A stretch of 64,000 nucleotides of DNA from Myxococcales bacterium (GCA_016794505.1 JAEUJZ010000171.1:124001-188000), one strand, 5' to 3'. Positions 35,788-45,740 are shown, counted from the stretch's first letter. Made by a program: numbers and translations. Notes: a model not told the origin generated them from the letters alone.

Positions 35788-37926
35788 CTAGTTCAAAAGG
35801 TGCTGCTGCATAAACACGATCGACGCGTAAAACAGGAAGTCCTGGTTTCGCTTCTTCGCGAAGCCATGGCCCTCGTCTTTGGCCAGCAGGTACCAGACGG
35901 GCACACCCTTGTCGCGAACGGTGCGCACCATCTGCTCGGCCTCGCTGGCCGGGACGCGCGGATCGTTTAGACCCTGGACGATAAACAAGGGCTTTTTGAC
36001 ATCGCCAGCCCGATTGAGCGGAGCGATGCGCAACAGGAACTCGCGCATCTTGGGGTCACGCTCGTCGCCGTACTCGACGCGGCGCAGGTCGCGGCGATAA
36101 CCCTCGGTGCGTTCCAAGAACGTCACCAGGTTCGACATGCCAACGATGGCCAGCGCGGCGCGAATGTGCTGCGTGTGGTGCGTCGCCGAGACCAGCGTCA
36201 TGTGTCCGCCATAGCTGCCGCCCGTCACCAGGATGCGGTCACCGTCGAGGTTCGGCTGCTGCTTGAGCCACAGGTACAGCGACTCGGCGTCTTTGTACGA
36301 GGCCTCGCGGTTGAAGCCGTCATCGGCTTTGAGGAAGCTCTTGCCGTATCCCGTCGAGCCGCGGACGTTGGGGAACAGCACGGCGATGCCCAGCTCGTTG
36401 ATATAAAAATTCAGGCGGCCCATGAAGTGCGGTCGCGACTGCGCCTCGGGGCCGCCGTGGATGTTGACGATGACTGGGCGCTTGCCAGAAAAGCGCTGGG
36501 GTGGCAGGTACAGGAAGCCGCTGATCGGGCGCCCGTCGAAGCTCTTCCACGTGACAAGCTGCGGCTCGACGAACTGGCTGGTGTCCAGGCCGCCGGTTTC
36601 GCTCGCGGTCCAGCGCTCGATCTTGCCGGTCTGGATGTTGATCGAATAGGCGTCCGAGTTGGCCCGCGCCGAGGACATCGAGAAGCCCAGATCGACACCG
36701 TTGCTGTGAAAGTGAACACCCCCAATGACGCCGATGGGAATCTGGGGCAGCGGCCGGTATTGCTTGGTCGCCGTGTTCATCACGTACACCCGGCTGATGC
36801 CGTTTTCGTTGGTGACAAAGGCCAGGTTCCGTCCGTCGAGAGACAGGTCAAATCCCTCGACATCCCACGGAATCGCCGTGGACAGAAAGCTCATCGCACC
36901 GGTCTTCAGATCGACATAGGCCAGGCGATGGAATTCGGAGTCTTTGTCCGTGGTGACATACACTCCTTTTTTGTCGCGCGAGAACGTTGCCTCTTCATAG
37001 GCAACCTTCTCTGCAGTTTTGGGAGTCAGCAGGAACTTGCTGCGGCTCGGCAGATCGACCAGCCAGATGTACGACTCAACGGCCGATACCTGTTCGCCCA
37101 GAAGAAGCTGCGTCTGATCGGGCGAAAAGTCGAGCGCCTCCCAGCCGCCGCCCTGAAGCGGCAGAACCAGCTGATCCGTCTTGGGGTCGCGGGGATCGAC
37201 GATCCACAGGTCGTTGTCTTTGCCGGTGCGCCGCGTCGACATGTACGCGATGCGATCGCCCTTGGGTGAAAAGACAGCGCCCGTGTTGCGCGACTTGCCG
37301 TCGGTAAGCAGCGTCGTTTCGCCGGTCTTTTCGTCATAGCGGTAGAGCTGGAACCACTCGCCGCCGCCGATGTCTTTGCTGAACACAAAGAAGTCACCCG
37401 CCGTCGGGACAGGTGGATATTTGGCGCCGCCGACGCGGTCGGCAAAGAAGGTCAGCTGCGTGCGCGCACCACCGGGAAACGCGACGCGGTGGATCTGTGA
37501 CGTGTCGGCAAAGCGCGTCGAGATCAGCATCTCGCGCTTCTTGGGATGCCAGCTTGCAAAGCTGGCCGAACGGAATTCGGTATAGCGCTGCAGGCGCTCC
37601 GCAAGCGCGCGGGGAATCGCAGGAATGCCCTCGGCCACTAGGTTGTCGGCCGGCTTGATGAACTGCGCCGCGTCATCGGCAGTCTGTGCCGCGCCTGGTG
37701 CCGTCGTGTGCGGCGTGCCTTGAGCAGGGGCAGCCGCTGGCCCAGGCGAACCGGCAGGCTGTGGATTTCCCGTCGGAGCAGCCGGCGGGGCGGGCGGAAG
37801 CTGGGCCACACCCAGCGACTGCGCGGATGCGACTTTTTCGGCCTGTGCGAGCGGCAGCGAAACAGAAAGCGACGCCAGCACGGGCAAGAACAGCTTGAGC
37901 GATCGAATGAAACGCAGACGCAGCAA
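35788..37926 (-). CDS. S9 family (prolyl oligopeptidase-type) serine peptidase
   Basis: The 712-residue protein has a signal peptide (LLRLRFIRSLKLFLPVLASL, cleavage near AQA), a proline-rich linker, an N-terminal beta-propeller built from WD40-like PD40 repeats (for example GDRIAYMSTRRTGKDNDLWI), and a C-terminal alpha/beta-hydrolase peptidase domain. Motifs are HGGPEAQSRP, GGSYGGH with the nucleophile serine, NDPRVP with aspartate, and DEGHGF with histidine. It should cleave peptides in the periplasm or outside. The start is a TTG at 37926 because AAAAGGAGG lies 5 bases upstream and a signal peptide begins there. Confidence 0.92.
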   Translation of the reverse strand: MLRLRFIRSLKLFLPVLASLSVSLPLAQAEKVASAQSLGVAQLPPAPPAAPTGNPQPAGSPGPAAAPAQGTPHTTAPGAAQTADDAAQFIKPADNLVAEGIPAIPRALAERLQRYTEFRSASFASWHPKKREMLISTRFADTSQIHRVAFPGGARTQLTFFADRVGGAKYPPVPTAGDFFVFSKDIGGGEWFQLYRYDEKTGETTLLTDGKSRNTGAVFSPKGDRIAYMSTRRTGKDNDLWIVDPRDPKTDQLVLPLQGGGWEALDFSPDQTQLLLGEQVSAVESYIWLVDLPSRSKFLLTPKTAEKVAYEEATFSRDKKGVYVTTDKDSEFHRLAYVDLKTGAMSFLSTAIPWDVEGFDLSLDGRNLAFVTNENGISRVYVMNTATKQYRPLPQIPIGVIGGVHFHSNGVDLGFSMSSARANSDAYSINIQTGKIERWTASETGGLDTSQFVEPQLVTWKSFDGRPISGFLYLPPQRFSGKRPVIVNIHGGPEAQSRPHFMGRLNFYINELGIAVLFPNVRGSTGYGKSFLKADDGFNREASYKDAESLYLWLKQQPNLDGDRILVTGGSYGGHMTLVSATHHTQHIRAALAIVGMSNLVTFLERTEGYRRDLRRVEYGDERDPKMREFLLRIAPLNRAGDVKKPLFIVQGLNDPRVPASEAEQMVRTVRDKGVPVWYLLAKDEGHGFAKKRNQDFLFYASIVFMQQHLLN

Positions 37927-38013
37927 TGGAGCCTCCTTTTTCTGAGTGGTTGCGAGTTGGGAATTTTGTTTCTGCAAACAGAGAGCGCGCTGCATTTAGT
38001 CCCGCCGGGCCGC

Positions 38014-39333
38014 TTAGTCGCCCAGCGTACGGCGCAGAAAGTCGTTCTGAAACAGGCGCTGCGGATCGAGCGTTTGGCGCAGCGCAACGAAGCGATCGAA
38101 GCCGGGATAGACGCGCTGCAGGTAGTTCTTGCCGACGGAAAACTGCTTGCCCCAGTGTGGACGAGCCGATAGCGAAGTCATCAGCTCTTCAAACGCTGCG
38201 AAGTAGTCCGCGCGATCTCGCCCCATACCGCAGCCGATGTAGGCGCCCAAGCAGGCGCTGTCCTGTCCGCCCGTTGGGCTGAGCCATGCGGCATCCGCAG
38301 CGACGAAGCGAAGCTCGGCGGGAAAGTTGATACGCACGCGATGCCGCGCGATCAAGTCACGCAGACCAGAGAGCGCGGCCCCTGCGTGTTTTCGCGGAAA
38401 CGCATACTCGGTTTCTTCGTGAATGGGCGGCATCGGCACGGGCAGCACCGACGTGTTGGGGCCGTGGCGAGTACGCGGCCGAAAGTACGCCGCAGCGACC
38501 ACTTGATTGACGCGCGGGATGTCGGCGGGGCGCAGGCTGGCCCAGCGCAAGATGCCGGAAAACAGCCAGCGGTTGACGACTTTTTCGTCGAGAAAATGGG
38601 AAACCCGGCTCAAGTCGCTGGCCCGCGTGGTGGGGTAGCAGCGCGACAGCAGGATCGAATCGCAGTGCGGCAGCCACCACAGCTTCACATACGGCGCGCT
38701 GTCGATGATCTGCGGCAGGTCGCGCAGCACGTCATCAAAGGGCTGCACGCTCTGTTCTTCGCGTAGGTGAAAGGCCGGCACCGTGGCCAGGGTCACTTCG
38801 CTGAGCACGCCCAGCGCACCGATGTGAACCTGTGCGGCATGCAAAAGATCGCGGTCTTTGTCGAGGCTCGCCGAGACGACGCGGCCGTCGGCCGACACCA
38901 GACGTAGCCCGACAACGCGGCTCGACAGACAGCCAAGGCTGGGCGCGCTGCCGTGGGTACCGGTGGCGATGGCGCCGGCAATGCTCTGCTGCGTGACCGA
39001 GCCAATGACCGGCAGCGTCATGCCGTGCTGAGCCATGGCCGCGACCAAGCGGTGCAAGCGAATGCCGGCCTGCACCGTGATCTGTTGCCGAGCGTGATCG
39101 ACTCGCACCACGCGCTGCATGCGGTCAAGCTGCAGCAGGTAGCCATCGCTGCACGCGATATCGGACCACGAGTGACCGGCTCCGACGACCTTGACGGTGC
39201 GCCCCTCGCGACCCGCGCGGCTCAGTGTGTCGGCGATCTCGGCTTCGTTCTGCGGAGCGATCCAGGCCCGCGGCTGGGAACTGGCCGTGCCTGCCCAGTT
39301 CTGAAAGCGCGGCGGCGATGGGTTCTGCGACAT
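38014..39333 (-). CDS. FAD-linked sugar-lactone oxidase (ALO/gulonolactone type)
   Basis: The 439-residue protein contains the FAD_binding_4 domain, with VGAGHSW around His54 as the likely covalent FAD site and QQSIAGAIATGTHGSA. The C-terminal ALO domain has HWGKQF (residues near 400), typical of D-arabinono-1,4-lactone and L-gulono-lactone oxidases. It should oxidise a sugar-1,4-lactone, or a related alditol, with O2 as acceptor. No signal peptide is seen. ATG 39333 lies 5 bp after the stop of the OMP-like gene, so the two are probably cotranscribed. Confidence 0.88.
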   Translation of the reverse strand: MSQNPSPPRFQNWAGTASSQPRAWIAPQNEAEIADTLSRAGREGRTVKVVGAGHSWSDIACSDGYLLQLDRMQRVVRVDHARQQITVQAGIRLHRLVAAMAQHGMTLPVIGSVTQQSIAGAIATGTHGSAPSLGCLSSRVVGLRLVSADGRVVSASLDKDRDLLHAAQVHIGALGVLSEVTLATVPAFHLREEQSVQPFDDVLRDLPQIIDSAPYVKLWWLPHCDSILLSRCYPTTRASDLSRVSHFLDEKVVNRWLFSGILRWASLRPADIPRVNQVVAAAYFRPRTRHGPNTSVLPVPMPPIHEETEYAFPRKHAGAALSGLRDLIARHRVRINFPAELRFVAADAAWLSPTGGQDSACLGAYIGCGMGRDRADYFAAFEELMTSLSARPHWGKQFSVGKNYLQRVYPGFDRFVALRQTLDPQRLFQNDFLRRTLGD

Positions 39334-39338
39334 GGCGG

Positions 39339-40946
39339 TTAGAAGCGCGCGTCCAAGCCCAGGCTGGCAAGCGGCCCTCCGGCGCGGGCGAAGCTGCTGC
39401 TCACGCTGGGGTTGTTGCACGTCGTGCTGGATGAGTCGATGGCGCGGCATTGGTCGTCGAGATAGGCGCCGCCAACCCCCGAGTCGAGGATCAGCGTGCC
39501 GGGGCCGCCGTTGCCGCGCAGCCAGTACTTCAAGCCAAGCGTGCCCCAGAAATAGGCGGAAGCCCCCTCGCCAGCGAGGTGCAGCGTGAAGCGCTTGGCC
39601 AAGGGGATGTTGATCTCGCCCCCTGCGTTGTAGAACCCAAAGTCGGGTTGGCGGCTGCCGGTGGAAAGCAGGCGATAGCCGCTGCGGAAGATCAGGTTCA
39701 GCCCGTCGAGGCTTCCGAGCCGAAGCGAGAAGCCAAACGAAAACGCCGTGCCGCCCAGGCGGTTCAGGATGGCGCCTGGATCGAGGCTGAGCTCAAAGTA
39801 CGAGCTACTGAAGCCGATGTGTCCCCGCACTTCGCTGAGCACGCCAATCGGGCTGCTCGTCATAAAGCCGAGCGGCGCCACCGACACACCCACTTTCAAC
39901 GGCACCGGCAGGTAGTACTCGAAGCGGAAGTCATTGAGCATGGCGAAGGCAAGCGGCGAGACGCCGAACATCGGCCTGAGGTGCCCGACGAAGCGGAACA
40001 TGCCGTACCACAGGCGCGGGACGTACAGAGGCTCGCGCAAAGGATCGCTGGTGGGCTGTGCCACATCGCCGACGCGGGTGACGGTGCCGCGCAGCAGACG
40101 ACCGCTTGCGACGTACAGCGCGCGGCCGTTTTCGCTGCTTGGGGGATAGATCCGCTCGACGGCGAACTGCCCCAAGGGCTCGTTGCTGGGGCGGCGCTCG
40201 CTGCGGCCTGTCGTCGGGTCGACCGTGCGCACCAGGCGCTGGCTGCGCAGCACAAAACGGTCACCGACAGAAATTGGATCGTTCGATGCAATCGCGACCC
40301 AGCCGGTTGCCACCTTTGTGACACGGGCCGTGCCCTGGCGTGCGGCTTCCTCGGGCACGGCTTTTATCGGGCGCGGGGCAGCCGGCGCAGCGCTCGGCGC
40401 GGCATCGTTTCCGACGGCAGTTGACGCAGGCGATGCGGCAGGGGACGGCACCGCTTGCGCCGTGGGCAGCGCAGAAGCCTGGCCGCGCAGGGGGTCAAGG
40501 GCCTCCATCGCGCTGGCCGTAGGATGCTGCGGATCGCTCAGCGAATACGTCAGAGCGCCGTATTCCGCGACGATCACCAGAAGCTGCGAACCGCTGACGG
40601 CCAAGCGCACGGCATTGCGCCCCGCAGCAAAGCGACTGACTAAGCGAGGTCCTGCAGCATCCGCCAAGTCAAAGGCCAGAACGCCATCGGGGCCACACGC
40701 GACATAGAGTACGTTACCGACGCGCAGCGCATCACTTACGGCGTGCGATGTCGGGATCTTAAGCGTGCCGACGAGCGCACCTGCGGCATCCAGTAGCTGC
40801 ACGCTCTCGCGATCTGCGATGCGCACGCTGCCGGGGGCCGGCGTCGCCGCGCGCACAGACCGCGGGCCCAAAAGGCCGATCAGCATCGCAACGAATACAC
40901 ATGGAACAGAGCAGAAGCGGGCGCGTAGGGCAGGGCAGGGCGGCAT
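39339..40946 (-). CDS. Secreted protein with propeller-like N-terminus and outer-membrane-like C-terminus
   Basis: The 535-residue protein has a signal peptide (cleavage near VRA-A at about 33). Residues 40-150 hold LVIVD-like propeller repeats (ADRESVQLLDAAGALVGTLK, NVLYVACGPDGVLAFDLAD). An Ala/Pro-rich linker follows. The last 300 residues have alternating hydrophobic strands (LWYGMFRFVGHLRPMFGV, FRFEYYLPVPLKVGVSVAPL, FTLHLAGEGASAYFWGTLGL) that suggest an outer-membrane beta-barrel. No family name can be given. GGAGCTTCC precedes the ATG. Confidence 0.75.
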   Translation of the reverse strand: MPPCPALRARFCSVPCVFVAMLIGLLGPRSVRAATPAPGSVRIADRESVQLLDAAGALVGTLKIPTSHAVSDALRVGNVLYVACGPDGVLAFDLADAAGPRLVSRFAAGRNAVRLAVSGSQLLVIVAEYGALTYSLSDPQHPTASAMEALDPLRGQASALPTAQAVPSPAASPASTAVGNDAAPSAAPAAPRPIKAVPEEAARQGTARVTKVATGWVAIASNDPISVGDRFVLRSQRLVRTVDPTTGRSERRPSNEPLGQFAVERIYPPSSENGRALYVASGRLLRGTVTRVGDVAQPTSDPLREPLYVPRLWYGMFRFVGHLRPMFGVSPLAFAMLNDFRFEYYLPVPLKVGVSVAPLGFMTSSPIGVLSEVRGHIGFSSSYFELSLDPGAILNRLGGTAFSFGFSLRLGSLDGLNLIFRSGYRLLSTGSRQPDFGFYNAGGEINIPLAKRFTLHLAGEGASAYFWGTLGLKYWLRGNGGPGTLILDSGVGGAYLDDQCRAIDSSSTTCNNPSVSSSFARAGGPLASLGLDARF

Positions 40947-41011
40947 GGAAGCTCCAGGAAGAAGGGGAAAAGGATGGTGAGCGCCGCCGCGCGGAATCAG
41001 CTCAGCGTCGG

Positions 41012-41791
41012 CTAGACATCGGCAGTGACCACAGCAGATGCCGCAGCTTGAGCAAGGCGGCGGCGATAGTGTTCCACGAGGGCGCGTCCGCCCCGGACAT
41101 CGCGTGCGTAATAGCGAGCGCGCAGCTGCAGCAGCGCCTGCTCACTGAGATCGCCCTCCCGGCCAAGCGCCTCGCGACGACGACGGCAGTGGGTATACAC
41201 GGTGATCGCGGTGGCCACCGACAGATTCAGGCTCTCGGAAAAGCCGGCCAGCGGAATCGCGAACTCTGCATCGCATTCGCTGCGGGCTTGCTGCGAAAGG
41301 CCCGCGTGTTCGTTGCCCAGAAGAAACGCGACGGGGCCATGCGGGTCCAGATCTTCCAAGCGCTTTTGCGCCCCCGGCACCGCAGCGCACAAGCGAAAGC
41401 CACGTCGCCGCAGAGTCTGCAGACAAGTCGAGGTATCCGGCTGAGCGACGATGTCCAGCCACTTGTCGCAGCCCTGCGTGATCTTGGCCGAGGTGCGAAA
41501 CGTCTCGACGGACTCGATGATGTGTACTTCGTGGATGCCAACCGCTTCGCAGCTTCGCAAGACCGCGCCGCCGTTGTGTGGGTCGCGCAGGTTTTCCAGC
41601 ACCACGACCACGCCCGACAGACGGGCTGCAGCGACGGCATCCAGGCGAGCCCGCCGTTCGTCCGTGAGGACCTGACCCAGCGCCTGCAAGATCAGCTCAG
41701 GAGGGGCCATGGCGAGTACGGCTTCCTCCTCTTGCCGATTGGGCGGCAGCCAGTCGGTGTTCTGGTAGCGCTGGGGAAGTACCGCGGTCAT
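41012..41791 (-). CDS. trmH: SpoU/TrmH family RNA ribose methyltransferase
   Basis: The 259-residue protein matches the SpoU (SPOUT) class of 2'-O-ribose methyltransferases. Motif 1 is NLRDPHNGGAVLRSCEAVG, motif 2 is FLLGNEHAGLS, and motif 3 is IPLAGFSESLNLSVATAI, together forming the knotted SAM-binding site. Sequence features such as TFRTSAKITQGCDKWLDI are similar to TrmH, which makes Gm18 in tRNA, although a 23S rRNA target is possible. Its start is 17 bp from the end of the PfkB kinase gene on the same strand. Confidence 0.85.
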   Translation of the reverse strand: MTAVLPQRYQNTDWLPPNRQEEEAVLAMAPPELILQALGQVLTDERRARLDAVAAARLSGVVVVLENLRDPHNGGAVLRSCEAVGIHEVHIIESVETFRTSAKITQGCDKWLDIVAQPDTSTCLQTLRRRGFRLCAAVPGAQKRLEDLDPHGPVAFLLGNEHAGLSQQARSECDAEFAIPLAGFSESLNLSVATAITVYTHCRRRREALGREGDLSEQALLQLRARYYARDVRGGRALVEHYRRRLAQAAASAVVTADV

Positions 41792-41808
41792 GGCCTGTCG
41801 GGCCTCGC

Positions 41809-42735
41809 TTACAGGCGTAGCTCGTCGAAATGGGTCAAGTGCCGGAAGCGCAAGAAGCGCTCTTCAATCTCGTCGCTGGTCAGCGTGCGAAAGCGATCGA
41901 GGCTGAAGTCTTCGCAGCAAAAGCTGGCCATGGTGCTGCCGCAGATCATGGCGCGACGAACCGCCATGCCGTCGATGGCGCCGCCCATGAAGATGCGCCC
42001 CAAAAAGCCCATAAAGCCCCCGGCGAAGCTATCGCCAGCGCCGGTCGGATCCACGACGTCAGACAAGGGCATGGCAGGCGCGGCAAACGTATGGTCGCCA
42101 TGGAACAATAGAGCGCCCGCGTCGCCGCGCTTGATGATCACGCCCTTGGCTCCCATCTTGTGGATTCCGTGCGCGGCGCGGACCAGGTTGTGCTCGCCGG
42201 AGAGCATGCGCGCTTCTTCGTCGTTGAGCAGCAGGAAGTCGATGCGCTTGAGCACCTGCAGAAGCGCCGGTCGGCTGCCGGTGATCCAGAAGTTCATCGT
42301 GTCCATGCCGACCATCGCCGCGTTCTCGATCTGATCCAAGACGCGTAGCTGCAGGTGCGGGTCGATGTTGCCCAGAAAGACCAGGCGCGCTTGGCGATAC
42401 GCAGGCGGTATCTCAGGACTGAACCCGGCAAACACGTTGAGCTGCGTGTCCAGCGTCGTGCGCTTGTTTAGATCGTCCGAATAGCGGCCGTGCCAGCGGA
42501 ACGTGCGCCCGGTGGCGCCCGCTACACCGTCGAGGTTGGCGCCCAGCTTGTGCAGATAGTCGCGGTGAGAATCGGGAAAGTCGTCGCCCACGACGGCCAC
42601 AACCGAGACCGGACCCAAAAACGATGCAGCAGCCGCGAAGTACGCGGCGGATCCGCCGAGCACTTCGGTGCGCACTTGTCCACGCGACTCGATGGTGTCA
42701 AGGCCGATGGAACCGACGACCAGGGGACCAAACAT
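41809..42735 (-). CDS. PfkB family carbohydrate/nucleoside kinase
   Basis: The 308-residue protein has both PfkB signatures: an N-terminal VLGGSAAYFAAAASFLG and a C-terminal VDPTGAGDSFAGGF with the catalytic aspartate. Substrate could be a ribose derivative, nucleoside or similar. Its neighbour upstream on the same strand (about 104 bp away) is methylthioadenosine phosphorylase, so a role in purine/methylthioribose salvage is plausible but not shown. Met 42735 is used; an in-frame ATG six codons upstream at 42753 is possible. Confidence 0.87.
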   Translation of the reverse strand: MFGPLVVGSIGLDTIESRGQVRTEVLGGSAAYFAAAASFLGPVSVVAVVGDDFPDSHRDYLHKLGANLDGVAGATGRTFRWHGRYSDDLNKRTTLDTQLNVFAGFSPEIPPAYRQARLVFLGNIDPHLQLRVLDQIENAAMVGMDTMNFWITGSRPALLQVLKRIDFLLLNDEEARMLSGEHNLVRAAHGIHKMGAKGVIIKRGDAGALLFHGDHTFAAPAMPLSDVVDPTGAGDSFAGGFMGFLGRIFMGGAIDGMAVRRAMICGSTMASFCCEDFSLDRFRTLTSDEIEERFLRFRHLTHFDELRL

Positions 42736-42839
42736 GGAGGACTCTCTTGTCATGCAGCACGAAAGGTTGGTTAGGCGTAGGGGAAGCAGACAGCCATCAC
42801 GCAGGTAGGCATCGCTGGCGCTGCGGCCTGCGGCGACCG

Positions 42840-43739
42840 CTAGACCGCCGCGTTCAAGTAGCGCCCGTAAAGCGGCGCCAAGCGCTCGCGGATCTCGGCG
42901 GGAATGCGATCGGGAGCGGTCATGATGGCGTGCCGAGCGGCGTGTGGACAGGGACAGTCATGCTCGCTGTGCGACGGCAGATCGCGGATGATGCCAGCGA
43001 CGCTGCGCACGATGTCGCGCGCTCGCGAGACGTTGCGCTGCAGCACGGCGATGACGGCATCGACGCTGACGGCTTCTTCGTCTTGTTTCCAGCAGTCATA
43101 GTCGGTGGGCAGCGCGAGCGTCGCGTAGCAGATCTCGGCCTCGCGAGCGAGCTTGGCTTCGGGCAGGTTGGTCATGCCGATGATGTCGGCGCCCCACGAG
43201 CGATACAGATACGACTCGGCGCGCGTCGAAAACGCCGGACCTTCCATGACGACATAGGTCCCGCCGCGATGCAGGGCGTCGGGCGCGACATGCTGACTGG
43301 CGGCTTTGTCCAAGCAGCTGTGCAGGCGACGACAGATGGGATCGGCGAACGAGACGTGACCGGCCAAGCCCTGACCAAAGAACGTGCTGCGGCGGCTGCC
43401 GCGTGTGCGATCGATGAACTGCTCAGGCAGGACGACGTGGCCGGGACGGATGTGCTCGCGCAGCGATCCGACCGCCGACACCGAGACGATGAATTCCACG
43501 CCGAGCTTCTTCATGCCGAAGATGTTGGCGGCATAGTTGACTTCGCTGGGCAGGAAGCGATGGCCGCGGCCGTGGCGCGGCAGAAAGACCATGCGAACGC
43601 CGTCCAACTGACCGACCACGTACGCGTCGGAGGGCGAGCCAAAAGGCGTCTCGACATGGACCTCATGGACATCGCTGATGCCACCGATGTCATACAGCCC
43701 AGAGCCACCGATCACCCCAACCGTCTTGTGCGCACGCAT
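42840..43739 (-). CDS. mtnP: S-methyl-5'-thioadenosine phosphorylase
   Basis: The 299-residue protein matches the MtnP/PNP family: VIGGSGLYDIGG at the N-terminus, FLPRHGRGHRFLPSEVNYAAN, VSAVGSLREH, MEGPAFSTRAES and GMTNLPEAKLAREA, with ICYATLALPTDYDCW for substrate recognition as in MTA phosphorylases. It cleaves methylthioadenosine with phosphate into adenine and methylthioribose-1-phosphate in methionine/polyamine salvage. ATG 43739 sits about 120 bp from the divergent holA start. The upstream frame to 44033 is shadow. Confidence 0.93.
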   Translation of the reverse strand: MRAHKTVGVIGGSGLYDIGGISDVHEVHVETPFGSPSDAYVVGQLDGVRMVFLPRHGRGHRFLPSEVNYAANIFGMKKLGVEFIVSVSAVGSLREHIRPGHVVLPEQFIDRTRGSRRSTFFGQGLAGHVSFADPICRRLHSCLDKAASQHVAPDALHRGGTYVVMEGPAFSTRAESYLYRSWGADIIGMTNLPEAKLAREAEICYATLALPTDYDCWKQDEEAVSVDAVIAVLQRNVSRARDIVRSVAGIIRDLPSHSEHDCPCPHAARHAIMTAPDRIPAEIRERLAPLYGRYLNAAV

Positions 43740-43860
43740 GGCCGGTGCTCGTATCACGCGGTCGGCGCCGTGGTCAATGCTGGGGTCGCGGCGGAAAGCC
43801 TCTTGGGTTGGGCAGGTTTTCGCTCCTTGTGGGCTCTTCCGCTGGTACAGTGCCGCGGTC

Positions 43861-44895
43861 ATGGCTGCTCCGTCGTTTGCCGCTTCGTCGAAGTTTGCCG
43901 ATCCGCTGCAGAGCCTGCGCGATGCCCTGGCCAAGCCCGACGCTGCTCGCCTGATCTGCCTGACCGGCAGCGAGCGCTTCTTGATCGATCGCGCCGTCGA
44001 CTTGATCAAAGAAGCCGTGCTGCAGCCGGCCACGCGCGACTTTAACTTTGATCAGCTACAGGCCAAGGAAGCGGGGGTGGCGCGCATTGTGGCCTGCGCC
44101 AAGACGCTGCCGATGATGGCGCCGCGGCGCTTGGTCTTGGTGCGCGACGCCTCGACGCTGTCGGCCAACGATCTGGCCGGACTGGTCAGCTATGTTCAGG
44201 CGCCCGCGCCCGAGACCTGCCTGGTGCTGCTCGCGGAAGACGCGGATCTGCGCACCAAGTTTTATCTGACGTTCCAAAAGCACGGCCTGCTTCTGAAGTT
44301 GGCACCGCTGCCCGAAAAACAGCTCTCTGGCTTCGTCGAGTCCGAGGCCAAGCGCATGAAGATCGCTCTTGAGACGGGAGCCGCAGCCGCCATCGCCGAC
44401 GAGATCGGCGCCGATCTGGCCCAGCTTGTCGATGCGCTGGAGCGGCTTTCTTGCTATGTCGCCGTCGGGGCCAAGGTGCGTGTGGCCGATGTCGAAGAGG
44501 TCGTGGCGACGACGCGGCAGCACAGCGTCTTTGAGCTGATCGATGCCGTGGGCGCTCGCAATCGGGGCGAGGCGCTGCGCTTGCTTTCGGGGATGCTGGG
44601 CGCGCAAGAGCCCGCCTTGCGCCTGCTGGCCATGCTGGCGCGCCACGTACGACAGCTTTGGCAGACCGAAGACGCGCTGTCCCACGGGGCGGGCGGGCCG
44701 GGTGACATCGCGAGCCTGCTGGGCTTGCATCCCTTCGTCGCGGGCAAGCTGGTCGATCAAGCGCGGCGCCTGTCCAAAGAGCGCATCGGACGCATGCACG
44801 AAGCCATCTATCAGACGGATCGCAGTCTGAAGCTGTCGAAGCTGGAAGACCTGCGGATCATGGAAGGTCTGCTGCTGCGTCTCTGCGTCGCGTAG
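43861..44895 (+). CDS. holA: DNA polymerase III delta subunit
   Basis: The 344-residue protein is HolA: RLICLTGSERFLIDRAVDLI and PMMAPRRLVLVRDA at the N-terminus, PAPETCLVLLAEDADLRTKF, and a C-terminal collar region with HSVFELIDAVGARNRGEALRLL, LLAMLARHVRQLWQTEDAL and RSLKLSKLEDLRIMEGLLLRLC. It belongs to the clamp loader and opens the sliding clamp. ATG 43861 is preferred; the frame upstream to 43678 overlaps the mtnP gene and lacks similarity. Length is normal. Confidence 0.93.
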   Translation: MAAPSFAASSKFADPLQSLRDALAKPDAARLICLTGSERFLIDRAVDLIKEAVLQPATRDFNFDQLQAKEAGVARIVACAKTLPMMAPRRLVLVRDASTLSANDLAGLVSYVQAPAPETCLVLLAEDADLRTKFYLTFQKHGLLLKLAPLPEKQLSGFVESEAKRMKIALETGAAAAIADEIGADLAQLVDALERLSCYVAVGAKVRVADVEEVVATTRQHSVFELIDAVGARNRGEALRLLSGMLGAQEPALRLLAMLARHVRQLWQTEDALSHGAGGPGDIASLLGLHPFVAGKLVDQARRLSKERIGRMHEAIYQTDRSLKLSKLEDLRIMEGLLLRLCVA

Positions 44896-44975
44896 GGCCG
44901 CAGGAGCGCACCGGCTCGATCGAGCAAAACAGGGGCGGGGCAGGGCTGGCAGGGCCCAAGCAGCCTGCGAACGAC

Positions 44976-45740
44976 TTAGCGCGGACCGTCGCTGCGTGAG
45001 CTTTGGGCGGGGGCTGGGCGCAGCGGATCCGATGGCGCGGCAGCAGGGGGCAGACCACCGATGGTGATCCCCGGAGGCCCGGCATAGATGCGCGGCGGCG
45101 GCGGAAAGATCCGGGCCAAAGGCGGCGTGCTGAGCATGACACCTGGCACACCCTCGGGTCCCGCGTCGAAGATCTGACCTTGTTCGAGGTAAATCGTGCG
45201 GAACATATCGTCGTAGCTGTCGATACGCCCAACGTAGTTATACATGCGGCCCGTCGTCAGCCGTCGACGCAGTCCGGGATCGATGCGGGGCACGCGCACC
45301 AGCACGTCATACGATGTCGTCGTGCCAAGCTGCCGGAACAGAAGCGCGGCAGAGCTGACCTTGACGAGCTGGCCGCTCCAATGCACCCAGCGGTTCTTAT
45401 AGAAGTGCGACCAGACCGCGCTGCGCTCGATGGCGTTCAGGCCGTACTGCAGAAAGGTCTGATGAAATGTCCCAAAGCTGGCGTCGATGAACACCGGCCG
45501 CAATAGATCGGCGTCGGGACCCACGGGCTTTGGGTCGCTGCGCTCAGACGACTGCGTAGGCGGAATCGCCACGCGTCGATCGGTCGCGGTCGCCGCATCA
45601 GGCCCCGATGCCGAAGCCACAGACGCCGCCGCGGTCGACTGCGACGCTGGGCCGGCTGGCGCAGAAGCCGAGCCCGACGGATTGGGGCAGGCCGCGGCGC
45701 AGGCCAGAACCCCCAGCAAAATGAGTCGCCGCGCACGCAT
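44976..45740 (-). CDS. Lipoprotein of unknown function
   Basis: The 254-residue protein begins RARRLILLGVLACAAACPNP, with a lipobox at LACAAAC. It then has an Ala/Ser-rich linker, a folded core of about 140 residues (RPVFIDASFGTFHQTFLQYG, VHWSGQLVKVSSAALLFRQLG, TSYDVLVRVPRIDP, MYNYVGRIDSYDDMFRTIYL) and a Pro-rich tail. The core looks beta-rich, but no family is recognised. It is convergent with holA. Confidence 0.72.
   Translation of the reverse strand: MRARRLILLGVLACAAACPNPSGSASAPAGPASQSTAAASVASASGPDAATATDRRVAIPPTQSSERSDPKPVGPDADLLRPVFIDASFGTFHQTFLQYGLNAIERSAVWSHFYKNRWVHWSGQLVKVSSAALLFRQLGTTTSYDVLVRVPRIDPGLRRRLTTGRMYNYVGRIDSYDDMFRTIYLEQGQIFDAGPEGVPGVMLSTPPLARIFPPPPRIYAGPPGITIGGLPPAAAPSDPLRPAPAQSSRSDGPR

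Noticed and set aside
42624..44045. A 473-codon plus-strand frame over the PfkB and mtnP genes
   Set aside because: It is antisense to clear homologues; no domain is seen.
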